Shown: positions 1-8,013, counted from the first letter of the stretch. The stretch is 64,000 bases of DNA from Teredinibacter haidensis (GCF_014211975.1 NZ_CP060084.1:2232001-2296000); one strand, 5' to 3'. Translations and numbers: made by a program. Notes: generated by a model not told the origin, from the letters alone.

Positions 1-50
1 TGAGTCCGACGCGGCCTGTTTTTCCTACATATTAAATTTGGAGTAGCTGC

Positions 51-266
51 GTGAATGTTCGTCAACCGATATGGAAACAGGGTGGCCTAGGCATCATTGA
101 GGTCATGGTATCTATCGCTGTGGGCCTGTTTATTCTCGCGGGTGTGCTGCAGTTATATGCAACCTCATCACAAAATTCCGCAGTGGTTAATGGCTCATCC
201 ACCATCCAGGAAAACGCCCGCTATACAGGTCAAAGCGTAGTTTGTCCCATTGCGAGTCTTGCTTGA
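51..266 (+). pseudogene. pilW: PilW-type minor prepilin, 5' fragment
   Basis: This is the N-terminal piece of a type IV pilus minor pilin. The leader ends in a glycine and is followed by GLGIIEVMVSIAVGLFILAG, which is a class III prepilin cleavage site and hydrophobic helix, and then a PilW-like stretch ending in ENARY. The start is GTG at 51 with a GGAG ribosome binding site about 7 bases upstream. PilW proteins are usually over 300 residues, but here the similarity stops after about 58 residues and the frame closes after 71. No continuation was recognised in any frame downstream, so this looks like a 5' remnant cut off by the insertion or rearrangement that created the accessory region to its right. 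The pilin identity is clear; the assignment to PilW rather than another minor pilin is inferred from the ENARY-type sequence. Confidence 0.7.
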
Positions 267-443
267 AGCGAGGATTCTTTTTAGAGGCGAATAGCTGATC
301 AAACATCGTAGTTATCTGGAAGTCCTGTTTTTTGTCGCTTTGAGTCCGTTGTGTATACGTTCATATTACCGTTTTAAACTGAGGCCGACAATAATGTACT
401 GGCTGAAACAACGACTACGTTAGACATATCCCTATCTTGATTT

Positions 444-459
444 TGTGACGAATATCACA
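444..459. promoter_or_regulatory. CRP/Vfr-type binding site
   Basis: The sequence reads TGTGA, six bases, TCACA, a perfect match to the core of the CRP consensus, with T/A-rich flanks. Its centre at 451.5 lies about 92 bases upstream of the sseB-like start at 544. That distance would suit a class II arrangement if transcription began near 493, but no good -10 element is obvious. It predicts cAMP-CRP control of the downstream gene. Confidence 0.6.
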
Positions 460-543
460 TTGCAGCCACTTTAGCGCTGCTGATATCATCCCTCGTTGGT
501 TTCAAATGAATTTTTGGCTAATGTTTATACGGAGCGTAGTGTG

Positions 544-1361
544 ATGGATAAACCCCCTATCCCTGAAAATGACCTTGAGCGCGCACTATATCTTGCGGCT
601 GAGGAACTGGCTTATTACCCCGTTTTTCTTGAAGAATTGATGCGTTCATCGGTGATGTTGTTAGCACACCCCGGCTGGGGAGAAAATGAGAATTGTTTTT
701 ATCCCTTTATTCATTGGCCTTACCCTTCAGATCAGACGCTTATGGTGATTCCATGTTTTAGCTCTCCGTTGGTGGCACAGGCGTCCATTAATGTTGTGAG
801 TAAAATACAATCATCACTGGAAGACTATTCAGATCATTGTGTTGAGGTACCTTTTTCCGAATTAGCACCAATGGGTTATCCGAATGTTATTTTTCAACTG
901 AATCCAGTATCGCCTTTTGGTGCTGAGCTTTACCCAGATGATATTGGCCTATTATTGGGGGCAATACCGGCATCGGAGAAAGCGCACACACAGGATGTTG
1001 ATTTGGGTTTATTGGCTCCAGAAATAGTCCCTGACGATTTGATGTTTTCACTATCACAGCTTTTTTGCCAATTTTCAGATATTGATCGCGCCTATTTATT
1101 GTTCTTTACCAATAAAAAACAGGTGCTCAGCATTACTTGGTTGCTATTAAGTCCGACGCTACTGATCTGCATGCGATGTATGCCGATGCGGGAGTGGTTG
1201 CCAACCAATGTCGCGGTGACATAATACAGACAACAGTTATGTTTATGAGAATGCAGGATTCTGACATGATTAGTGCGTTTTGTACGGCGAAGCTGTCTCC
1301 GTTTTATGATCGGGCTTGGGGGCAGCTTTTGGCAAATCCGACTGAGCATGGGATGGCATGA
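544..1361 (+). pseudogene. sseB: SseB-family protein, frameshifted
   Basis: The product resembles SseB (enhanced serine sensitivity) proteins, with the N-terminal motif of an amphipathic helix followed by ELMRSSVMLL and a C-terminal domain containing RAYLLFF. The likely start is ATG 544, nine bases after GGAG; an in-frame TTG at 496 lacks a ribosome site. The first frame runs to about 1119. The family-like continuation (HYLVAIKSDATDLHAMYADA, then a C-terminal tail) lies in another frame and ends at 1361. The switch maps to a run of six A at 1114-1119; seven A would restore one frame of about 272 codons. It is either a decayed gene, a transcriptional-slippage site or a sequence error. The role of SseB is not well defined in the family. 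Confidence 0.65.
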
Positions 1362-1620
1362 TGTATTGATGCTTATGTGACTATCGCAATGGTCACTTGC
1401 ACAATAATTTATATCATCAGAATTTAATTCAGGTCTACTCCTTTTTCACTCTACAAATTGCAGTATTTATGCGGTTAATGTGCAGCTTAGTTGCAGTATT
1501 ACTGCAGACTTAAAATGCTTTTAGCGCCAAAGTATCTATTTCGTTACTTTTCTGCTTATCTTCTTCTTGCTCTCTGATACCATATTTGTTAACACGTTGG
1601 CGACTAGGGCTAAATAGCTT

Positions 1621-2096
1621 ATGGCTTGGAATGACGATAACCACGGCCAACTATTCAAAAGCAATGAATTAAAATTGTATTACTCCGGCACTCATACATG
1701 GGCAATGAAGCTCTCACAACTTCATCACCAGAGTGGTTATGTTCGGATAATCACTTATTCGCTTCCAGACATTGATTATGTCAAGCAACAGTTTCATCGC
1801 AGACCCTATGACATATCCATTATTTGCCACAGCAAATTCAGAGATAAAGCGATTGAAATTAAAAAACCTATCCCAAAATTAGAATCGCTATAAAAAACTC
1901 TGTTCACTCAAAAATTCTGCTGATCGAACCGAAAACATTGTATGTCACAAGCGCCAACGTTGGTCGAAGTCACTGGCATGAAACATGTCTCGGCGCAAGA
2001 TCGAAAGCTGCTCACGACGAATATATTGCGCACTCGTTCAATCACCTTTGGGACAGAGCAGAAGAGATCCTTTTACAAGACAATGGTAAGATTTAG
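1621..2096 (+). pseudogene. Small phospholipase D-like protein, frameshifted
   Basis: The first frame (1621 to about 1866) encodes a start typical of small PLD-like proteins: an N/G-rich opening, then YVRIITYSLPD and DISIICHSKF. The second half is in another frame to the stop at 2094-2096 and contains VHSKILLIEPKTLYVTSANV. This has the His-x-Lys half of the PLD catalytic motif followed by a TSANxG-like segment. The junction is at an A6 run (1861-1866) where A7 would fuse both halves into about 158 codons. With a single HxK motif the protein would have to dimerise to form an active site, as known for small PLD nucleases. A nuclease role is inferred from family; no substrate can be read from the sequence. 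The start is the ATG at 1621 with only a weak ribosome site. Confidence 0.6.
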
Positions 2097-2169
2097 GCGT
2101 ATTGGCCGCAGTACTCGCGTGATCAATATATCCCTTGCCCCTTTTTCAGCCAAACACGAGGACTAGACA

Positions 2170-2597
2170 ATGAAGAAAACGTTTTATTTTGCCTCAGCGA
2201 TAGCAAGCATCATAGGTTTGTTCATAGGCATTTACTCCCTTCCCAGCAACTCAGTAGAACAGAACATCAATGGAAGACCAATAATGTTGTTGGCGAAAAC
2301 AAAGGCAGCATAATTATCAATAACTATGACCAGCCCTCTACCAATAGCAGCACAGGCCAATACAGGGTTAGACATCCTTCTGGTGGCGGAACCTTTTTAT
2401 CAAACACTCCGTCGATTTTTAATTTCGATCCCAATAAAAATATCGTATGTCAGCTAGATCAAGGGACAACTGTCACACCTCTTGGCGAGGTGTTCACTAA
2501 AAACAATATTGAATCTTCAAAACATGTCCGCGTAGAAAATGGTAGCTGCGCCGGCAAAATCGGATGGATATCTAACAGCACAATAGAAATTCTCTAA
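2170..2597 (+). pseudogene. Exported small protein with SH3-like domain, frameshifted
   Basis: ATG 2170 follows GAGGA by seven bases and opens a hydrophobic N-terminus (FYFASAIASIIGLFIGIY) that reads as a signal peptide or membrane anchor. That frame stops after 46 codons. A second frame entered around 2250-2290 gives GENKGSIIINNYD, a Ser/Asn/Gly linker and a C-terminal segment ending in GWISNSTIEIL at 2597, which resembles bacterial SH3 (SH3b) domains. The two frames together would give an envelope-anchored protein of about 142 residues. Unlike the two upstream genes, the shift is not at an obvious long homopolymer. No function is assigned; SH3b domains commonly bind peptides or cell-wall ligands. 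Confidence 0.5.
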
Positions 2598-2639
2598 CAG
2601 AGATATTTTTAATCTACAACCAATACGTTAGGAGTTATT

Positions 2640-3227
2640 ATGAAATGGTGGGAAAAAACCGTCGAATACTACTTTATCAAACAACACGTTAATTTAAATA
2701 TGCTTTTTGCACCACTTGACGGCAAAGAAGAAGAGAAAGCCTCAGATCTTATCCTTGGCAATATTGATCGCTGGTTGCTTATTGAATTCAAAAAATCTAA
2801 AAGTGACATAGACAAAGAGAAGGTAAAGTTCCACGATTATGACGCTGCAAAATATCGGCTCCAGGAAAAAGACAACCATCATTGCATTGTTTATGGCGAG
2901 TTAAACAGTGTATTTCAACTAAAAGGGAAGACATATTTTTCCAAAAAGCCATTTTCCATCAAAGATATTTACCAGAAAGGCACCGACCTTAAAACATTTA
3001 ACGCATATATTGAAGAATTGACCCGCCTTAAGAAAAATCACACCGAAACATCGGGATCGGCGGGTGCATTAGCCTGTGTAGCAGGCGTCTCTGGTGACGG
3101 CGAAATCACGCAGTGCTTAACGCTGCTAGACTACGCAAATTATTATCAGCTAAGCCATACGATGCAATTAATGCAATCAAGAGGCAACACACCTTCTCAT
3201 ACCATCTCAAGAGGACCAAGCATGTAA
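2640..3227 (+). CDS. Unknown protein with PD-(D/E)xK-like motif
   Basis: This 195-residue protein is not recognised by name. Residues 36-51 read D, twelve residues, E-F-K, with the acidic residues placed at the start of one and the end of a second hydrophobic strand (DLILGNIDRWLLIEFKKSK). This is the pattern of the PD-(D/E)xK nuclease active site. A charged region follows, then a hydrophobic stretch around 138-160. The last 35 residues are low in complexity and may be an altered C-terminus. The start ATG 2640 lies eight bases after TTAGGAG. It sits 42 bases after the SH3-like remnant and 117 bases before another PD-(D/E)xK-like gene with identical D-x12-E-x-K spacing. Nuclease activity is an inference from the motif only. 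Confidence 0.5.
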   Translation: MKWWEKTVEYYFIKQHVNLNMLFAPLDGKEEEKASDLILGNIDRWLLIEFKKSKSDIDKEKVKFHDYDAAKYRLQEKDNHHCIVYGELNSVFQLKGKTYFSKKPFSIKDIYQKGTDLKTFNAYIEELTRLKKNHTETSGSAGALACVAGVSGDGEITQCLTLLDYANYYQLSHTMQLMQSRGNTPSHTISRGPSM

Positions 3228-3344
3228 ATCGAACCAATATCCATTTACCGCTTTTGGCTTTGCGAGTACTCGTATATCTTTCTAAAAATATATTTGCGCT
3301 TAAATGGTCTATCTGCCACCACCTTACACGCACGAGGAATATCT

Positions 3345-4298
3345 ATGCACTGTTTTAGAGATAAGCTTTTAAAGCTAATGCAATCTGTTAACACTTACGG
3401 TGTTTCTTGCCCATTATTGTACATCAAGCTTGATTTTGTTGAAAAAATGGAATTAGAGGTGGATGAAAACATAGTTTTTAAAAAATCGTTATTGGACATG
3501 GATTCATTAGTTGACAAAGCTCTTCAGGACTTGGAGTACTATGAATCATTAGTTTGCATTAAAAACAGTTATTCCGAAGCATTTATTTACGCAAAATTGC
3601 AGTCATTATTGCATATTGAGAAGATTCCAGAAACATCCAGCTCAACACCTGACTTCAAAGTCAGGCATAAAGCTAACGACATTTATATCGAACTCAAAAG
3701 CCTAAACATGGTGGAAGGCAACCTCAAACACAAAACGGTGATGCACAGCGCCATGAACGCCAAGATTGATGCAGAAAACCAAATAGCCAACGGAAGTAAC
3801 GTTGGATTCGGCTTCCATGTCATACAGCCTTACAAAACAGGCTCCAAGGAATATGAGGCTGATTCTGTTCGATTAGTAATAGAAGCATTAATCAGTAAAA
3901 TTGGACAGAATATCAAGCGAGAGCAATACGGTCTAGGAACCACCATTTTATTGGTAGATTTGGCAGATCAATTACCGTTGCATTCGCAACAGGAAGAGTC
4001 CATACAACAGCAATATTATGATATTGACAATAGGGCAAAGCTTAGTGGAGAACTCTGGTATGTTGCCTTTGGTAAAATCGGTGATGAAATATATAAAATT
4101 TCAGGGCTGAAAGGTGGGCAATGTAGCGACGGAAGACTTCAAAAAGAAGGCGTTCTCAGGGAGCATCCGTATATCAAAGGAATAATATTTCATGTGAAAG
4201 ATTGTTTTTACGGGCTGGCGCCACTGACGAGAGAGAACGTCAGTGCGACTCATTTTATTGAGTATATTACGACGGCTCATTCATTCTCTTCATCGTAG
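3345..4298 (+). CDS. PD-(D/E)xK nuclease-like protein
   Basis: The product has 317 residues from ATG 3345, chosen because GAGGA lies six bases upstream; a longer in-frame start at 3294 lacks a ribosome site. Residues 102-120 contain PDFKV and then DIYIELKSL, so D103, E116 and K118 form a classical PD-(D/E)xK signature, with a further acidic residue (E78) in the preceding helix. This resembles restriction-endonuclease-fold proteins of mobile DNA. The C-terminal half, with KAKLSGELWYVAFG-like strands, is not recognised. No methyltransferase partner is adjacent; the nearest is the ArdC-methyltransferase fusion at 5795. It could be an orphan restriction or repair nuclease, or a defence gene together with its upstream neighbour. 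The fold is well supported; the role is open. Confidence 0.6.
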   Translation: MHCFRDKLLKLMQSVNTYGVSCPLLYIKLDFVEKMELEVDENIVFKKSLLDMDSLVDKALQDLEYYESLVCIKNSYSEAFIYAKLQSLLHIEKIPETSSSTPDFKVRHKANDIYIELKSLNMVEGNLKHKTVMHSAMNAKIDAENQIANGSNVGFGFHVIQPYKTGSKEYEADSVRLVIEALISKIGQNIKREQYGLGTTILLVDLADQLPLHSQQEESIQQQYYDIDNRAKLSGELWYVAFGKIGDEIYKISGLKGGQCSDGRLQKEGVLREHPYIKGIIFHVKDCFYGLAPLTRENVSATHFIEYITTAHSFSSS

Positions 4299-4344
4299 TT
4301 CTGTCCACTTTGCTTTGTTAGAGTGTTAAGAAAAAGTCGTCACG

Positions 4345-4851
4345 TTAACGTTTTTTGCCGTCAATCACTCTTGGGCCTTTGATGAGACGAAAATTGACAT
4401 CGCTGCCCTCTTCCAATTGATAGAACTGATTTTTAAGTACCTCTGTTGCGTGGAAGTAAATATTAGTATTTTGGCCAGGGGCATAAATAAAGCCGTATCC
4501 GGCGAATTTTTTGATGAACAGGATATTGGCATCGTTGTATTGTTCTGGGAACGAGCTTGTTTGACTGCCTGGTTGACAGTTCGTTTGACGATCAGTGGTA
4601 TTGTGAGAGCTGTGATACTGAGTATTTGGTTGCTTTGAATTGCGGACTTCGGGTGGTGCTTGGTTTTGATTTGAAGTTGGTGGTAAAGGGTTGTTTTGCT
4701 TTCGGTGGTAGATTTCTTCGCGGTCTACGGTGACGTGTTTGGGTGCGTTAATGCCGATTTTGGTTTGATTGTTTTGAGTATTCAGGATTGTAATGGTTAT
4801 TTCATCGCCAATTTTGATTGATTCACCGATATTACGGGTTAGGATGAGCAT
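4345..4851 (-). CDS. CsrA fused to a cold-shock-like domain
   Basis: Residues 1-52 are a complete CsrA (MLILTRNIGESIKIGDE, then NAPKHVTVDREEIYHR). Arg44, the key RNA-contacting residue of CsrA, is at position 44, and L4/R6 are kept. Residues 53-108 are a linker rich in Asn, Gln, Pro, Ser and Thr. Residues 109-167 look like a cold-shock/OB domain: ILFIKKFAGYGFIYAP matches the RNP1 region, IYFHATEV the RNP2 region, and the end is LEEGSDVNFRLIKGPRV. Normal CsrA is about 60 residues, so this is a fusion of two RNA-binding modules. A likely role is post-transcriptional control. The leader carries AAGGA, an ANGGA-type CsrA target, about 13 bases before the start, which suggests autoregulation. The (GGGCTTT)29 array lies 127 bases upstream. 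Confidence 0.8.
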   Translation of the reverse strand: MLILTRNIGESIKIGDEITITILNTQNNQTKIGINAPKHVTVDREEIYHRKQNNPLPPTSNQNQAPPEVRNSKQPNTQYHSSHNTTDRQTNCQPGSQTSSFPEQYNDANILFIKKFAGYGFIYAPGQNTNIYFHATEVLKNQFYQLEEGSDVNFRLIKGPRVIDGKKR

Positions 4852-4977
4852 AGTACTAAGTATTTCCTTACAGTACGTTTTACTTTCTTTCTATTTTCGT
4901 CTGAGTATTTTGTTTAAGCCGTGTCGATTTGAGATGCGGCGTTAGCAGACTAATTCATTCTCGTTTTAATCTTTTCT

Positions 4978-5180
4978 GGGCTTTGGGCTTTGGGCTTTGG
5001 GCTTTGGGCTTTGGGCTTTGGGCTTTGGGCTTTGGGCTTTGGGCTTTGGGCTTTGGGCTTTGGGCTTTGGGCTTTGGGCTTTGGGCTTTGGGCTTTGGGC
5101 TTTGGGCTTTGGGCTTTGGGCTTTGGGCTTTGGGCTTTGGGCTTTGGGCTTTGGGCTTTGGGCTTTGGGCTTTGGGCTTT
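4978..5180. repeat. (GGGCTTT)29 tandem heptamer, G-quadruplex motif
   Basis: There are 29 uninterrupted, perfect copies of a 7-base unit over 203 bases. Each unit has a G3 tract separated by CTTT, so any four consecutive units satisfy G3N4G3N4G3N4G3 on the plus strand (C-rich on the other). The array lies upstream of the CsrA/cold-shock gene, which reads leftward from 4851. A seven-base unit changes spacing and reading frame when copy number changes, as in slipped-strand contingency loci. Confidence 0.95.
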
Positions 5181-5395
5181 CAGGAAGCGTGGATTAGTTC
5201 CTATTTATGGGCATTCTTTTTTAGTTATCTCTTATCTCTTCCAAGTTTCACTCTCGACACACCGCACTCCGTATCAACATTAGCATTTTACCACAGATAT
5301 ATGAGTTGGTTTTTGTTTGGGCGTCCGGGCGTGCCACTCCTCCTTCGCTGGTCGCTCATCCCGCACAGGGTCTGGTGCTTGTAAGGCCGTTTTAT

Positions 5396-5584
5396 CTATT
5401 GGAGCTTTATCGGGCTTTGTTTTGAGTTGGGGATTTCCCCTGCGCGGGACAAGGACTGCATGTCACTGACGCTGACGTGCTCCGCACGTTTCTTTTTTAA
5501 TAAGGCTGGCGCAAGCGCCGCTAAGTCCGTGATTCGATTGGTCGTTTTACGTCCACTCGGATCACGGTTGTGTTGCTGATCCAT
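5396..5584 (-). CDS. Small unknown protein (62 aa)
   Basis: This small, basic protein begins MDQQHNRDPSGRKTTNR and contains a helical segment DLAALAPALLKKKRAEHVSV. The start at 5584 was chosen over an earlier in-frame start because AAGGAGG-type sequence lies about eight bases upstream, one of the clearest ribosome sites in this region. It is divergent from the ArdC-methyltransferase gene, and the interval between them holds a long inverted repeat. Its function is not recognised. Size, charge and divergent position would fit a small DNA-binding regulator, but no helix-turn-helix is evident. Confidence 0.5.
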   Translation of the reverse strand: MDQQHNRDPSGRKTTNRITDLAALAPALLKKKRAEHVSVSDMQSLSRAGEIPNSKQSPIKLQ

Positions 5585-5649
5585 TTTTCTTCTCCTTCCT
5601 TCGTGATGCTTATGTTCGTTGAGGTTCCTTTGCCGTGGGTTGAACAATA

Positions 5650-5727
5650 GCCCCTTTCCCAACCATTGCAATGCAACCCTGCAAGCAGGGCCGCTGTGCG
5701 GTCATTGCAATGGCTGGGATAAGGGGC
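5650..5727. repeat. Long inverted repeat between divergent genes
   Basis: The left arm (5650-5673) and right arm (5703-5727) form an imperfect stem of about 24 bases. The inner 11 bases, CCATTGCAATG and its complement, are perfect, and outer parts share GCCCCTT and CCCA. The 29-base loop itself holds a perfect palindrome, CCCTGCAAGCAGGG. The structure sits between the 62-aa gene (start 5584) and the ArdC-methyltransferase gene (start 5795), where an operator or an element origin would be expected. Confidence 0.8.
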
Positions 5728-5794
5728 AAAGGGCGTGTTCAACGGCAAACGAAACTCACCGATGCGATGCGTATCACGACAGGAGAACGTCAAT

Positions 5795-8011
5795 ATGACC
5801 ATCAACACGCAAGTCAACCGCGATAACGGCACAAAATCTACCAATACGATGTGGGGGCAAGAATTCAAGGAAAATTTTTCTAAAAAAGCAAATAAGTCAG
5901 GTCGGAGGGCTGTGAGTCAGGCACAGCAAGAGAAAACCCAGGCAGCGCGGCGAGAGCTGGTGGCTTTGACCAAACATTTAAAGCAGGTTCAGCAGGAGCA
6001 GGCAGAGCGGTACTGTTCAGAGGTGAAGGCGGCAGAGATATTAGCGAAAACACCCAATGATCTACTAAGGGAGCATTACTTAGGCTCAACCGGTGCCAGT
6101 GAGCTAAAGACCTTTCACCAGTGGAAAAATGCGGGTTATTCCGTCAAGAAAGGTGAGACGGCTTTGCGGGTATGGGGCAAGCCTTTTAAAGCAAATTCAG
6201 AAAAAGTGGTTTCTACACCCGATGGAGAACATGCGGTTGCGGTGAGTTATGACCGCTATCCTATGGTGCCGCTTTATTCTGATTTGCAGGTACAGCCGAT
6301 TGATAGTTGTGGTGCTGGTGCTGGTGCTGGTGCTGGTGCTGGTGCTGGTGCTGGTGCTGGTGCTGGTGCTGGTGCTGGTGCTGGTGCTGGTGCTGGTGCT
6401 GGTGCTGGTGCTGGTGCTGGTGCTGGTGCTGGTGCTGTCAATGATGACGAACCACTGGCACAAAATGCAAGTTTTAGTGATGTAGCTATTAAAGAATTTG
6501 CAGATAAACAGCAGGCGGAGTCAATAGGCGAATGTGAAGAAGCGCAAGCGCGCGAAACCATTAACTTGCCTACCGTTATTGAGTCGGAAGTGAATAATTT
6601 TGACGGTATTGAAATTTTAGAAGCAAACCGTATGAATGGTGATGCTGACAATCTTGTCAATGTTGGCTCTACTTTAAATGCACAAAGCGACGAAATTATT
6701 GTTAGTGGCCTTAATGATTCCGACTCTGCTAAACCCTTTGCAAACACTCGAAAATCCACAGCCAAACTGGTAGCCGAAATTAAAGCCTGTGACGAAGATT
6801 TTGAGTTTTACCCCACCACAGATGAAATTATTCAAGCGATTAATAGTGATATTGAAAACGAAGGCTTTCGAGATATTCGTTCTGTTTTGGATTGTGGTGC
6901 TGGTGATGGTCGCGTGCTGGAGTCGCTCAACATTTACAGCAAGTACGCCATAGAAAAAGCCAAGCCGTTGTTGGATGCTATGAGTAAGGATATTTTTATT
7001 GTCGGCACCGAGTTTGCCGAGCAGGTATTGATTGATAAAAAGGTAGACGTGGTGTTTTCTAACCCGCCCTACTCTGAATATGAAAAGTGGGCGATTAAAA
7101 TTATCAGTCAGGCCAATGCACGGCATGTGTATTTAGTGATACCCGAGCGTTGGGAGACGGTCAAAGCCATACAGGATGCCATAAATACCCGTAGTGCTGA
7201 AGCGTATATTATTGGTCATTTTGACTTTCACAATGCCGAACGTAAAGCTCGTGCAAAAGTACATTTAGTACGTATCGATTTATGCTATGTCGGTCGCTAT
7301 GGCAATACTCGTTCACTCGAGGTTGATCCGTTTGAACTCTGGTTTAATGACAACTTTAAACTGGATGTTGCCAACGACGAATCCTCTAAATATGACCTAT
7401 TCAACCAGTGTCAAGAGCGCGTGGACGTATCCTTAAAGCAAGCGCTGGTGAAGGGGTCAGATTTGATTACTGCGCTAGAAAGTCTGTATCAGCATGAGTT
7501 ACAGGTTCTTTTGGGCATCTATAAAAAGTTGGAAACGCTTGACCCTGTCATACTGAGCGAACTGAATGTCAGCCTTACCGCCGTTAAGAAAGCATTACAG
7601 CTCAAAATTGAGGGGCTGAAAGATATTTTTTGGAAAGAGCTGTTTGATCGACTGGATAAAATCACCAGCCGCTTAACTACATCCAGCCGGGAAAATTTGC
7701 TTAAAAAACTGACAGAGCATACCCACGTTGATTTTACCGTGTCTAATGCCTATGCGATTGTCGTGTGGGTGATCAAAAACGCCAATCACTATTTTGATGA
7801 TCAATTGATTGGTCTGGTTGAGAGTATGACCAGTGAGGCCAATATTGAAAGCTATACCTCCAATCAGCGCACCTTTGGCCGGGAGGAATGGCGCTATGGG
7901 CAAACGCCTTCGGAATTGGCTCGTTATAAGCTGGATTACCGGATTGTATTGCACCGTTCTGGCGGCTTGTTACGGGAGCTTTTGAGGCCGTATCAAAAGA
8001 GTGCGAAATAA
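5795..8011 (+). CDS. ArdC-like / adenine methyltransferase / DUF4942-like fusion
   Basis: The 738-residue product starts at ATG 5795, nine bases after AGGAG. Residues 89-131 match the ArdC-type ssDNA-binding/antirestriction domain (FHQWKNAGYSVKKGE, then ALRVWGKP). Residues 173-214 are a pure (Gly-Ala)21 linker. From about 300 comes a class I methyltransferase: motif I VLDCGAGDGRVLE near 363 and catalytic NPPY near 423, typical of N6-adenine enzymes. The C-terminal third resembles DUF4942 domains that accompany such methyltransferases in phages and integrative elements. A likely role is protection of a mobile element's DNA during transfer, by methylation and antirestriction. The target sequence cannot be read. 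The gene ends directly against a terminase fragment, indicating a deletion junction. The hexamer repeat suggests variable linker length. Confidence 0.75.
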   Translation: MTINTQVNRDNGTKSTNTMWGQEFKENFSKKANKSGRRAVSQAQQEKTQAARRELVALTKHLKQVQQEQAERYCSEVKAAEILAKTPNDLLREHYLGSTGASELKTFHQWKNAGYSVKKGETALRVWGKPFKANSEKVVSTPDGEHAVAVSYDRYPMVPLYSDLQVQPIDSCGAGAGAGAGAGAGAGAGAGAGAGAGAGAGAGAGAGAGAGAGAVNDDEPLAQNASFSDVAIKEFADKQQAESIGECEEAQARETINLPTVIESEVNNFDGIEILEANRMNGDADNLVNVGSTLNAQSDEIIVSGLNDSDSAKPFANTRKSTAKLVAEIKACDEDFEFYPTTDEIIQAINSDIENEGFRDIRSVLDCGAGDGRVLESLNIYSKYAIEKAKPLLDAMSKDIFIVGTEFAEQVLIDKKVDVVFSNPPYSEYEKWAIKIISQANARHVYLVIPERWETVKAIQDAINTRSAEAYIIGHFDFHNAERKARAKVHLVRIDLCYVGRYGNTRSLEVDPFELWFNDNFKLDVANDESSKYDLFNQCQERVDVSLKQALVKGSDLITALESLYQHELQVLLGIYKKLETLDPVILSELNVSLTAVKKALQLKIEGLKDIFWKELFDRLDKITSRLTTSSRENLLKKLTEHTHVDFTVSNAYAIVVWVIKNANHYFDDQLIGLVESMTSEANIESYTSNQRTFGREEWRYGQTPSELARYKLDYRIVLHRSGGLLRELLRPYQKSAK
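6311..6436 (+). repeat. (GGTGCT)21 in-frame hexamer repeat
   Basis: Twenty-one perfect copies of GGTGCT encode (Gly-Ala)21 between the ArdC-like and methyltransferase domains. Because the unit is two codons, copy-number change would alter linker length without shifting the frame. Confidence 0.95.
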
Positions 8012-8013
8012 CG

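Noticed and set aside
496..543. Upstream TTG start for the sseB-like gene
   Set aside because: ATG 544 has a well-placed GGAG and begins at the family-typical N-terminus.
2593..2640. Possible integron attC site (CTCTAAC ... GTTAGGA) between small genes
   Set aside because: The interval is too short, lacks paired L boxes, and the core bases do not fit RYYYAAC/GTTRRRY fully; other gene gaps show nothing similar.
4929..5384. Open frames encoding WALGFGL repeats
   Set aside because: They arise because the heptamer repeat has no stop codon in any plus-strand frame; there is no ribosome site or non-repeat domain.
6197..6765. Minus-strand frames encoding Ser-Thr or Pro-Ala repeats
   Set aside because: They are the complement of the (GGTGCT)21 array inside a well-supported methyltransferase gene.
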